DNA of 64,000 nucleotides from assembly GCA_943846595.1 (NCBI GenBank), contig OX044355.1:62001-126000 (forward strand), read 5' to 3'. The notes beneath the pieces were generated by a model. It was not told where the DNA came from and made no database searches. It saw only the letters and a list, made by a program, of their open reading frames with translations. Each line of letters starts with the position of its first letter. Positions within the stretch are counted from its first letter, which is position 1. Positions 47,243 to 54,407 of this stretch are shown in pieces. A program made the position numbers and the translations under genes. The DNA comes from an uncultured Polaribacter sp. (lineage in GTDB: Bacteria > Bacteroidota > Bacteroidia > Flavobacteriales > Flavobacteriaceae).

Positions 47243-48164
47243 GATCTTTAAATTTTGAAAGGTGATTAAATGGGGAGTGGGTGTTTGCAGAATCTTCATC
47301 TTCATCTTCTATTACTGAAGAAAACTTATAGCTTAACATTTTGTAATACAGTTTTGCTGCTAAAAAATCTGATGACTTTTCGTTTGCATTTGGGCATAAT
47401 TCTACCATATCAAATCCAACGACATTTTTTTCTGCAAAAACCTTTTTTAGAAACTCTAATGTTTCATAATAAAACAAGCCTCCTGGTTCTGGTGTACCTG
47501 TGGATGGAAGTATGGAAGGATCGATTGCATCTAAGTCAAAAGTGATAAACACATTTTGTGTTAGCTGATCTACAACATCCTCAATCCAGTATTGATTGAC
47601 AGCCATCTCGTGCGCAAAGAAAACCTTATCTAAATTCATGACTGTTTTCTCAACAACATCCATGCTACGTATTCCTACTTGCACCAAATTTGTGGTTTGA
47701 TTCGCTTCATACACAGCACAAGCATGATTGCAACTTGAACCTTCATAGGCTTTGCGTAAATCTGCATGTGCATCAATATGTAATACCGTTAAATTATTAA
47801 AACACTCATTAAAAGCTCTAATAGTTCCGATTGATATGGAATGTTCTCCTCCAAAAAGGGTTACAAATTTATTTTTATGGATGTACTTTTTAGTGATTGA
47901 ATGTACGGCATCTACCATTTGTTCTGGCGTGGTGTTTTCTGTAACTGGATCTGCTAAATAAATTCCTTCTTTATATACTTCGCTATCCGTTTCTATGTCG
48001 TACAATTCCATATTTTCTGATGCGTCTAAAAAAGCCTCAGGACCTTTATCTGCTCCTTTTTGCCAAGTACTCGTTCCGTCATAAGGAACAGGAATTAATA
48101 CTACTTTGGCGGTTTCTAATTTTGCGTATTGGTCAGGAATTCCTGCGTAAGTTCTCTTATTCAT
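47226..48164 (-). CDS. speB: Agmatinase-like ureohydrolase
   Basis: A 312-residue arginase-superfamily enzyme with binuclear Mn ligands in FGGEHSIS (about 104-111), DAHADLR (about 131-137) and FDLDAIDPS (about 212-220). It hydrolyses agmatine to putrescine and urea. Its start overlaps the end of speA by 8 bases, and its end overlaps the DHS-like start by 17 bases, so the three are translationally coupled. Confidence 0.94.
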   Translation of the reverse strand: MNKRTYAGIPDQYAKLETAKVVLIPVPYDGTSTWQKGADKGPEAFLDASENMELYDIETDSEVYKEGIYLADPVTENTTPEQMVDAVHSITKKYIHKNKFVTLFGGEHSISIGTIRAFNECFNNLTVLHIDAHADLRKAYEGSSCNHACAVYEANQTTNLVQVGIRSMDVVEKTVMNLDKVFFAHEMAVNQYWIEDVVDQLTQNVFITFDLDAIDPSILPSTGTPEPGGLFYYETLEFLKKVFAEKNVVGFDMVELCPNANEKSSDFLAAKLYYKMLSYKFSSVIEDEDEDSANTHSPFNHLSKFKDHDQYE

Positions 48165-49551
48165 ATCCTAAAATTGAAAGTAATTCTTCACTTTTTTGTT
48201 CTCCTTTAAATAATTTGGTAGTGAGGTCACCATGCTTATTTTTATTGATTAAAATATGTTTTGGATGTGGAATTAAGCAGTGTTGCAATCCTCCAAAACC
48301 TCCAATGGTTTCTTGGTAAGCACCTGTGTTAAAAAAACCAATGTATAAGGGTTTGTCTTTTTCATAAACAGGCAAATAAATTGCATTTACGTGTTGTTCT
48401 GAATTGTAATAATCGTCACTATCACAGGTCAATCCACCTAGTAAAACACGTTCGTATTTTCGATTCCATTTGTTTATTGGAAGCATGATAAAACGTTTGT
48501 TTATTGCCCAAGAATCTGGCAGGGTTGTTATAAAAGAGGAATTGATCATATTCCATCTTTCACGATCATTTTGTCTCTTTTGGTACAAAACTTCATAGAT
48601 AACCCCTCCTGCTTCTCCAACAGTAAAACTTCCAAATTCTGTAAAAATATCGGGCACAGCTACATTTGCTTCATCACATGCCACTTTAATTTGATGAATG
48701 ATCTCTTCAATTATATACTGATAATCGTATTCAAAGGCCAATGAATTTTTTATAGGGAATCCCCCACCAATATTTAGACTGTCCAATGATTGACAGACTT
48801 TTTTAAGTTCAATGTAAACGCTAATACATTTTAGCAACTCGTTCCAATAATAAGCATTGTCATTAATTCCTGTATTGATGAAGAAGTGTAGCATTTTTAA
48901 CTCTACTTGAGGATTTTCTGCAATTTCACGTTCGTAAAAAGAAACAATATTTTTATACCCAATTCCAAGACGAGAGGTATAAAATTCAAATTTGGGTTCT
49001 TCTTCCGAAGCAATTCGTATGCCTACCTTAAAGGTATTTTTTGTTTTATTTGAAATTAAATCTAATTCTTCATAGTTGTCTATAATAGGAATGCAGTTTG
49101 TGTGGCCACCCTCTATTAAACTAACAATATTTGTGATGTATTGATCACGTTTAAATCCATTGCAGAGCACAAAGGCATCTTCTTTTAATTTGCCTTCATT
49201 TTTTAAGGATTTTACAATATCGATATCAAAAGCCGATGATGTTTCTATGTGTATATTATTTTGAAGCGCTTCTTCTAAAACATACTTAAAGTGGGAACTT
49301 TTTGTACAATAGGAATAATGGTACTTCCCTTTGTAATTGTGCTTTTTAATAGCCGTATTAAACCATTTTTTTGCACGATTGATATTTTCGGAAATTTTAG
49401 GTAGGTAGGTGAATTTTAGGGGTGTTCCGTACTGCTCAACTAATTGGGCCAAGTTGATATTGTGAAAGCGCAAGTTGCCATTTTCTGTATGAAATTCTTC
49501 TTGAGGAAAATCAAACGTTTGTTCTATTAAATCTTTGTATTTCGTATTCAT
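48157..49551 (-). CDS. speA: Arginine decarboxylase (fold III, PLP-dependent)
   Basis: A 464-residue alanine-racemase-fold decarboxylase producing agmatine from arginine. ATG 49551 (MNTKYKDLIEQTF) is chosen; the frame opens 9 codons earlier in the leader. The PLP Lys is Lys 84 in YSYCTKSSHF; LNIGGGFPIKNS binds the PLP phosphate, and LTCDSDDYY is the substrate-side CxxxD block. This shorter form differs from the 630-residue enterobacterial SpeA. First gene of the polyamine operon. Confidence 0.9.
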   Translation of the reverse strand: MNTKYKDLIEQTFDFPQEEFHTENGNLRFHNINLAQLVEQYGTPLKFTYLPKISENINRAKKWFNTAIKKHNYKGKYHYSYCTKSSHFKYVLEEALQNNIHIETSSAFDIDIVKSLKNEGKLKEDAFVLCNGFKRDQYITNIVSLIEGGHTNCIPIIDNYEELDLISNKTKNTFKVGIRIASEEEPKFEFYTSRLGIGYKNIVSFYEREIAENPQVELKMLHFFINTGINDNAYYWNELLKCISVYIELKKVCQSLDSLNIGGGFPIKNSLAFEYDYQYIIEEIIHQIKVACDEANVAVPDIFTEFGSFTVGEAGGVIYEVLYQKRQNDRERWNMINSSFITTLPDSWAINKRFIMLPINKWNRKYERVLLGGLTCDSDDYYNSEQHVNAIYLPVYEKDKPLYIGFFNTGAYQETIGGFGGLQHCLIPHPKHILINKNKHGDLTTKLFKGEQKSEELLSILGYE

Positions 49552-49577
49552 TTTAATTTCAATAATAATTATAAACA

Positions 49578-49609
49578 AAAACCTGTTTGCTATCTTATAG
49601 CAAGGTTTT
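49578..49609 (-). promoter_or_regulatory. Hairpin in the speA leader, attenuator-like
   Basis: A nearly perfect hairpin 27 bp upstream of the speA ATG: AAAACC and TTGCTAT pair with ATAGCAA and GGTTTT, with a 3-base loop and a 3-base bulge. On the minus strand it runs into TTTTTGTTTAT, giving an intrinsic-terminator shape inside the presumed 5' leader. It may be an attenuator, or a terminator of an unrecognised upstream transcript. Confidence 0.5.
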
Positions 49610-50005
49610 GAATAACCTAATTGAAATTATAAACTAAACGCGTAATTCTAGATAAACCCCTCGAAGTCTAAGGATTTGTATGGGATTTAATAATAGTATT
49701 TTGGAAGATATCCTAATTTTTCTGACACATTTCTTAAATGTAATATAACCTTTGTTCTTCCCTAAAAAGTTATATACAGAACCAATAAAACGTAACATTC
49801 AACTCTTCATCGATGCGTCAAATGTAAACTTTTTTTTGTTAAAAAAAATAATTGCCCTAAAAAAATAACCATTTCTAGATTTCCTTTCAAAAAAAAGTTG
49901 GATTTAAAAAAAAGAGGACGTTCAAAAAAATAATATTTGATGCCACTGAATACAAAGAATGATTCCATTTTTTGCAGGGGCATATTAAATTATTTTAAGG
50001 CTTTT
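49610..50005. other. Intergenic stretch upstream of speA
   Basis: About 400 bp of AT-rich sequence with many homopolymers and no supported gene. The speA promoter must lie here, but no exact TTG-N19-TAnnTTTG element was found on the minus strand. Confidence 0.45.
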
Positions 50006-50845
50006 TTAATTCTTTATAAACTTTCGAACTAGCTGTTTTTGTGCTTTTTTCATCTTTATAATGTACACACCACTTTGGAGATTGCTTACATTTATTTCAT
50101 GCAAAGCTATTTCCGAAAGGACCAACTTGCCCAACAAATTATAAACGAAGATTTCTGTCGGTTGCAACAATCCTTGAATAAACAATTTATCTTCTACTGG
50201 GTTTGGATATAATTTTACATGAATCATCGTATTGTCTTCTATTGAAAGACTTGACTCAATGATGACAGTTCTTGTTACAGTGGTTGCTGCATTGCCGTTC
50301 GCATCGCTTACATCATAGGTTACGGTATAGGTGCCAACTGTATCGCTGTCTACAGGGTTTACTGTACTTATGGCACTGCTAATATCTCCATCGTAGTTGT
50401 TCGTTGCTGTTGCACCTGCATCGGTATATAGGTTGTTCCAACTTCTAGACTCACCGTAGCTGCTCCAACGAGGGTGATTACGGGCACTGTGGTGTCAACA
50501 ACATCCACGGTTCTGAATTCGACAGCTCCAATATCGGGTGCAGCATCTCTGGGATTGCCATAGAAATCTTCATCAGGAGAAAATTGTACATTTGCAACAG
50601 CAATAGCGGGAGAATCTGAAGTAATTGAAAAATCAAAATTTGTTGAATCTGCATACAATGGATCCTCAAAAATTGTATTGGTGTCTATAGCATCTGAATT
50701 GGCGTCTAATGTTCCGACAATAATATTATTTCCAATCAAAATATTGGTACTATTATCGCTGACTTTTAGAGCTCTTCCACCCGCTAGTGATTGATCTGTG
50801 ACAACAATATTGTTATATATTTTAATATCATCACTTGTTAAGGTA
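50006..50845 (-). pseudogene. C-terminal remnant of a T9SS-exported surface protein, frameshifted
   Basis: The fragment opens at a junction near 50845 with beta-helix-like sequence (DIKIYNNIVVTDQSLAGG), then SPDEDFYGNPRDAAPDIGAVEF, typical of choice-of-anchor/parallel beta-helix proteins. A DUF5011-like immunoglobulin repeat follows ([18 protein letters not shown]). Near 50428 the frame shifts: the next frame continues [16 protein letters not shown] and [18 protein letters not shown], then the type IX sorting domain ([15 protein letters not shown] to the end FIKN). A duplicated TA in TATATA explains the shift. The N-terminal bulk and start are missing. Confidence 0.82.
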
Positions 50846-51049
50846 AATTTTTATGACATTCCTAGCCCAGATGAATTTTGGTCTGAGGAACAAGTAGCTG
50901 AATGGAGAAAAGATGTTGAAGCTATTGACCGCTTAAATGAGGAAGAAGAAGAAGAAGAAGAAACTGAACCACATGTTTACTCCAAAAGTGAATTGTTGGA
51001 TATGAATAAAATGTTTCCAAACTGGGATGGTGAGAGTGAACCTTTTTAA
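50846..51049 (+). pseudogene. C-terminal fragment of an acidic protein
   Basis: From the junction the plus strand encodes YDIPSPDEFWSEEQVAEW, an uninterrupted acidic run (EEEEEEEETE) and the end MFPNWDGESEPF. No start codon with context exists in the gene part; the open frame begins at 50798 only by running into the antisense of the T9SS remnant. Compositionally a real coding tail, family unknown. It abuts the T9SS fragment head to head, as if a rearrangement removed the 5' parts of both. Confidence 0.5.
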
Positions 51050-51427
51050 TCTTCTAATAAAAAGATAGCTATATTTATATATTACTGTGCTCAAATTTTT
51101 AAAAGATCTTTTGACTCAATGAAATTGGCTGTTTTAGCCTAACTCACAGGGGGATACCCACGTTTGAATTGTAGGTAGGGAGCCGTATTGTATGAGGTAG
51201 AGAGATTTTAACTCAAAACATCTATAAAAGTTATCAACAATTGTTTAATTATTTGATTTTCAATTATTTATGTCTTAATTGGCTTTTAGAAGATCAATTA
51301 ACCTCTTTTTTGATGATTTTCACCCATTTCTCAGATATGAGTGTTAATATCTATCAGTTTTAAAATTTGGATTCAGGGGTACTGCTTTCTTAGCTTTACA
51401 GCTTCTGGTCTTATACAAATAATAATC
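51050..51427. other. Non-coding stretch in the mobile-element graveyard
   Basis: About 380 bp with no supported gene. A GC-richer patch at about 51145-51200 (ACAGGGGGATACCC and GGGAGCCGTATTGTATGAGG) stands out from its AT-rich surroundings and may be the remnant of a structured RNA or element end, but no class could be assigned. Confidence 0.4.
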
Positions 51428-51868
51428 ATGAATAAAAAAAAGTCAAGAACTAAAGTTACAGATGTCTTCAACATCACATCAAAATTAAGGGAATGTGATG
51501 CTATTAGTATAAATGGAATCTGCGGGAGAGTTGAGACTTTAACAAAGAGATATCCTTTAGAGCTTTGGGATGCAATTCATAGCAAAGGAAGTAAAATTTC
51601 ATTGGTTAGAACTGCATATTTCAAATTAAAAAAAGCTGTTTTTGTTATTGACCCTGAAAGAGTATTGATTACAGAAAAATTACATGAATTACATAAGTCT
51701 AAAAGAAAACTAATTAAAGAAATAAATCAGGAGATAAAGAAAGTAAATGGCAAAATTAATGATGAGTTAATTAGTTCAAATAGAAGAGAAATAGCAAACC
51801 TAAATAAGCTAATTAAATCTCTAGAAAAACAATCATTTTTTTATAGTACCAGATCCCCTGTCATTTAA
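51428..51868 (+). CDS. Coiled-coil hypothetical protein
   Basis: A 146-residue basic protein. ATG 51428 (MNKKKSRTKVTDVFN) is preferred to the longer open frame from 51341, whose extra residues look non-coding. The N-terminal half (LRECDAISINGICGRVETLT) may be globular; the second half is a charged coiled coil (about 80-135). No family recognised. The stop overlaps the convergent stop of a methyltransferase-like tail by 2 bases. Found in accessory sequence; may belong to a mobile element. Confidence 0.6.
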   Translation: MNKKKSRTKVTDVFNITSKLRECDAISINGICGRVETLTKRYPLELWDAIHSKGSKISLVRTAYFKLKKAVFVIDPERVLITEKLHELHKSKRKLIKEINQEIKKVNGKINDELISSNRREIANLNKLIKSLEKQSFFYSTRSPVI

Positions 51869-51965
51869 GAATTTTCTACTGTAGCAATTTCTTCATCTGT
51901 AAGATCATATTATCTATAGCAATAGCAGTATCTGCCTTTTTACTATTTTTTACATTCTTTTTTTC
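51865..51965 (-). pseudogene. Tail of a probable DNA methyltransferase/restriction protein
   Basis: Minus-strand frames read KNSKKADTAIAIDN and, after a one-base shift, YDLTDEEIATVENS followed by TAA. The pattern ID..(V)Y.L..LT.EEI..VE resembles the extreme C terminus of Eco57I/PglX-type adenine methyltransferases. Only about 33 residues remain, so the call is tentative. Confidence 0.3.
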
Positions 51966-51986
51966 ATAGTAATACAAAGATAAGAA

Positions 51987-52056
51987 ATGTAAGTTTAACC
52001 TATTTAAGAGGGTCAGAAATAGCTGAACTGAAGGAGGAGGATATGCCTATGGTTTA
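51987..52056 (+). repeat. Recombinase 3'-end repeat, copy A
   Basis: Encodes NVSLTYLRGSEIAELKEEDM and then PMV-stop, the last 23 residues of a flavobacterial tyrosine recombinase including the nucleophile Tyr in LTYLRG. It is about 90 percent identical to copy C by eye over 70 bases, and the similarity ends sharply at its left edge. A minus-strand lipoprotein gene ends 26 bp beyond it. Confidence 0.75.
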
Positions 52057-52082
52057 ATACGAATATATGATTAAATAGATTT

Positions 52083-52457
52083 TTAAAGTAGTGCAGGAAA
52101 AGCTCCAGCAATTAAAGCCAGAACAGTTGCAAAGCCATAAGTAATATATGCATATCTATTTAATCCTGTTTTCATATGATACCTCTTGTAGTGTTTCTTA
52201 TTCTCAATAATTTTGCCGTTTTTATTAAAAGTGACAGTTCTATTACTTTTTTTTGAACTACTATAATTATAAATCCATATTTCTTGTTTTACTTGATTTT
52301 CAATCTTTGAAGGGTTGCCATATTTTAACCGAATTAATTCCTTAGAATTATTACTTTTAGAATACAAAGGCAAGTTGATAGTTTTTGGCGAAATAAAATG
52401 AGTTGGCGAACAGCTATATCCGAAAAAGAAAACTGAAAGAATAAGAAATTTTTTCAT
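52083..52457 (-). CDS. Small lipoprotein with a C-terminal membrane helix
   Basis: A 124-residue protein with lipoprotein signal MKKFLILSVFFFGYSC (Cys 16), a central segment with LIRLKYGNPSKIENQVKQEI resembling SmpA/OmlA-like folds, a basic stretch and a hydrophobic C terminus (about 103-122, YITYGFATVLALIAGAF). Family not certain. It lies between recombinase-tail copies A and B in the opposite orientation, as the first cargo gene of the array. Confidence 0.65.
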   Translation of the reverse strand: MKKFLILSVFFFGYSCSPTHFISPKTINLPLYSKSNNSKELIRLKYGNPSKIENQVKQEIWIYNYSSSKKSNRTVTFNKNGKIIENKKHYKRYHMKTGLNRYAYITYGFATVLALIAGAFPALL

Positions 52458-52522
52458 AATATTTTAGCTTACGTTTAATTGCAATATACAATTAAAAATA
52501 TTTAGCAGAAAATTATCCCTCT

Positions 52523-52597
52523 ATAAATCTAATTTACTCCTATTTAATAGGTTTAGAAATAGCTGAATTAACTGAAAGTGATATGCCTATGGTTTAG
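52523..52597 (+). repeat. Recombinase 3'-end repeat, copy B (diverged)
   Basis: Encodes YSYLIGLEIAELTESDMPMV then stop; the same recombinase tail as copies A and C but more diverged, with the stretch before the Tyr decayed. The stop is 3 bp from the stop of the convergent 57-residue gene. Confidence 0.65.
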
Positions 52598-52600
52598 TAA

Positions 52601-52774
52601 TTAAGAGTTGTATATGACAATTGCAGATATAAGTGCAGCTAAAATACCTAATATTTCTAGAATTCCAAAAAAGGTTATCCACCTTTTACTTCTCAATTCT
52701 TCAGCTTCATTTAATGATATATGGTTATCATTATAAAGTTTATCAATTTCATTTGGGTCTATAATATTCTTCAT
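52601..52774 (-). CDS. 57-residue single-pass membrane protein
   Basis: ATG at 52774 opens 57 codons ending TAA at 52601. A charged N-terminal half (MKNIIDPNEIDKLYNDNHIS, then EAEELRSKRW) is followed by one hydrophobic helix (about 34-54, ITFFGILEILGILAALISAIV). No family recognised. It fills the gap between recombinase tails B and C in opposite orientation, as the second cargo gene. Confidence 0.55.
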   Translation of the reverse strand: MKNIIDPNEIDKLYNDNHISLNEAEELRSKRWITFFGILEILGILAALISAIVIYNS

Positions 52775-52818
52775 AAGATTTTTTCAAATATAATTAATTC
52801 CTAACAACTGACTTTATA

Positions 52819-52973
52819 ATTAAAGGGATATTGGCTATAGAAATATTTAAGAGAACAGGGTCATTAACCAAGCTACAGAAAGCTATGGGACATTCATCTA
52901 TTAATGTAAGTTTAACCTATTTAAGAGGTTTAGAAGTAGCTGAATTAAAGGAGGAGGATATGCATATGGTTTA
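52819..52973 (+). repeat. Recombinase 3'-end repeat, copy C (longest)
   Basis: Encodes about 51 residues: IKGILAIEIFKRTGSL, TKLQKAMGHSSINVSL, TYLRGLEVAELKEEDM and HMV-stop. This covers the second conserved His region (MGHSS) and the nucleophile Tyr of tyrosine recombinases, but the Arg-containing boxes and the rest of the enzyme are absent, and no start exists. It shows what gene copies A and B derive from. Confidence 0.75.
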
Positions 52974-53108
52974 GTATACATTTAATAACTTTTAGCCAAA
53001 CAATCTCAATCTGAGTTTTTAATAAAGGCAATTAAATACTTCTAAATCCTCCCCAAAACAGTTCGACTTTAATCCCTTTGGTTCCTCTCTATTGTTCAGA
53101 ATTACACC

Positions 53109-53465
53109 TCAAAATAGGGTTTTAGATGAAAATACTTGCTGATTTAAAATAAAGAATTGAAGGATACATAATCCAAAAAAAACTTTATCTGCTTTAAGTA
53201 CAACTTTAAACAAATTAAAATAATTAAGAATCGGTTTGATTATTAAAAAAGTCAATAAGACTATTGACATAAAGTTAATTTTAAGTGCACTTAAAAAGTT
53301 CAATTTAATTATTTCTTCAAATGATCTTGTAATACCACAAAAAGGACATTTTAAATCAATTATCTTTTCAAATAGACAGAAATGAGGAATATATGCACCT
53401 TTGAAATATAGATATAAACCAATTACTCCTATTACAAGTAAAGAACGATACTTTTTAAAAATCAT
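53109..53465 (-). CDS. DUF2752 membrane protein
   Basis: A 118-residue protein with LKCPFCGITRSFEEIIKL (about 38-55), the CPxCGxTR motif of DUF2752, and hydrophobic segments at about 9-24, 62-80 and 92-108. Family function is unknown; the Cys pair suggests metal or redox chemistry. Third opposite-strand gene after recombinase tail C. It could be array cargo or part of the next segment. Confidence 0.82.
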   Translation of the reverse strand: MIFKKYRSLLVIGVIGLYLYFKGAYIPHFCLFEKIIDLKCPFCGITRSFEEIIKLNFLSALKINFMSIVLLTFLIIKPILNYFNLFKVVLKADKVFFGLCILQFFILNQQVFSSKTLF

Positions 53466-53675
53466 TTGTGATTAAAAATAATTCAAAACCATTTTATTCT
53501 TGATTTGGAGTAATAAAAATTAATAAGCCAAATGAAAAAACACAACCCCAATCAACCAACAAAAAAGATTGGAATTAAAAGAGTATATAAATTTAAATGA
53601 ATTTCCTTTTTTGTATTTATGCAAACATTTACTGTGGTTTTTAAAATATAAAAGGTCTATTTTTTGTACAAATTG

Positions 53676-53840
53676 TTATTGCCAAGTAAAGCTACAAGAA
53701 GAACAAACAGATGGTTTTTTATCCGCTAAAAGTGCTAGTAACCCTAATGGGAAGAAACAAATAGCTACAACTATTTGCCAAGTTTGATAACCTCCTTTTT
53801 GAGTGGGTTTTGTGCATTTAGGACAACTTACTACTGACAT
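53676..53840 (-). CDS. 54-residue zinc-ribbon membrane protein
   Basis: ATG at 53840 opens 54 codons ending TAA at 53676. Two Cys pairs (CPKC at residues 6-9, CSSC at about 46-49) flank a hydrophobic segment (about 22-38, IVVAICFFPLGLLALL), a layout shared by small flavobacterial proteins with a split zinc ribbon and by LITAF-like domains. Function unknown. Cys spacing and composition support a real gene. Confidence 0.68.
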   Translation of the reverse strand: MSVVSCPKCTKPTQKGGYQTWQIVVAICFFPLGLLALLADKKPSVCSSCSFTWQ

Positions 53841-53916
53841 AATTTTAATTTTTTTTAGTTAATCATTTTGCAATATAAAGAAACTAAAGTTACTATTTGT
53901 TCTTTTTTTTTAAAAA

Positions 53917-53944
53917 TTTAATAATTTAATAATTTAATAATTTA
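53917..53944. repeat. 8-bp tandem repeat at the Nramp truncation point
   Basis: TTTAATAA repeated about 3.5 times. The truncated Nramp frame ends inside it at 53926, so the repeat marks the breakpoint. Confidence 0.7.
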
Positions 53945-54318
53945 CTCCCCATATTTAAAAGTGATCTTCCAAAAATAGTTTCCAAGCCTAAAATTCCTCC
54001 ACTAATATTTCCTGCTTCATATGCGGCATTTCCGACAACAATAGCTCCTAAAATCAAAAGTGTTACAAAATGTTTGACAAAGGGAATTTTAATTTCTTCT
54101 CGAATCACTTCAGACAGTCCTTTTTGAGAAATGACTCCTAATCTTGCCGCCATTTCCTGTAAAACAACCGTTGCAATTACAGAAAGTAACATTGCCCATA
54201 AAAGGTTAAAACCAAAATTAACACCAGCTATGGTACATATTGTCACCGTTCCTGGACCTATAAAAGCAGCTGCAACTAAAGTTCCTGGACCGATATTTTT
54301 AAACCATTTTTTTATCAT
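53926..54318 (-). pseudogene. Nramp-family divalent metal transporter, 3'-truncated
   Basis: 130 residues from an intact start: KNIGPGTLVAAAFIGPGTVT holds the Nramp DPG-equivalent TM1 region, followed by LQEMAARLGVISQKGLSEVI (TM3 region) and GAIVVGNAAYEAGNISGGIL. Complete Nramp proteins have about 400 residues, so roughly two thirds are missing. The frame ends in an 8-bp tandem repeat. In Bacteroidota such genes are often found with pxpABC, which makes the pxpC remnant at 44610 noteworthy. Not expected to be functional. Confidence 0.82.
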
Positions 54319-54357
54319 TTCTTAAAATTATGCTTTAAAGATACTTTAATAATATAA

Positions 54358-54382
54358 AAAACACCTCTAAAGGAGGTGTTCT
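54358..54382 (-). terminator. Rho-independent terminator of pckA
   Basis: Arms AACACCTC (54360-54367) and GAGGTGTT (54373-54380). Read on the minus strand the hairpin is followed by a run of T. Confidence 0.83.
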
Positions 54383-54407
54383 ATCGACTAACAAGTATAA
54401 AATCTTG

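Noticed and set aside
50798..50845. N-terminal 16 codons of the open frame leading into the acidic fragment
   Set aside because: This part is the antisense of the T9SS remnant and looks non-coding; only the part after the junction was kept.
51145..51200. GC-richer patch resembling a structured RNA, considered as a group II intron or retron remnant
   Set aside because: Only a weak resemblance (GAGCCGTAT-like word); no domain V hairpin or reverse transcriptase could be found.
51980..53000. CRISPR array hypothesis for the repeated blocks
   Set aside because: The repeats are 70-150 bp, coding, widely spaced (about 380-540 bp) and diverged, unlike CRISPR repeats.
53569..53787. 72-codon plus-strand frame with several Cys residues
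   Set aside because: It is largely the antisense of the better-supported 54-residue zinc-ribbon gene on the minus strand.
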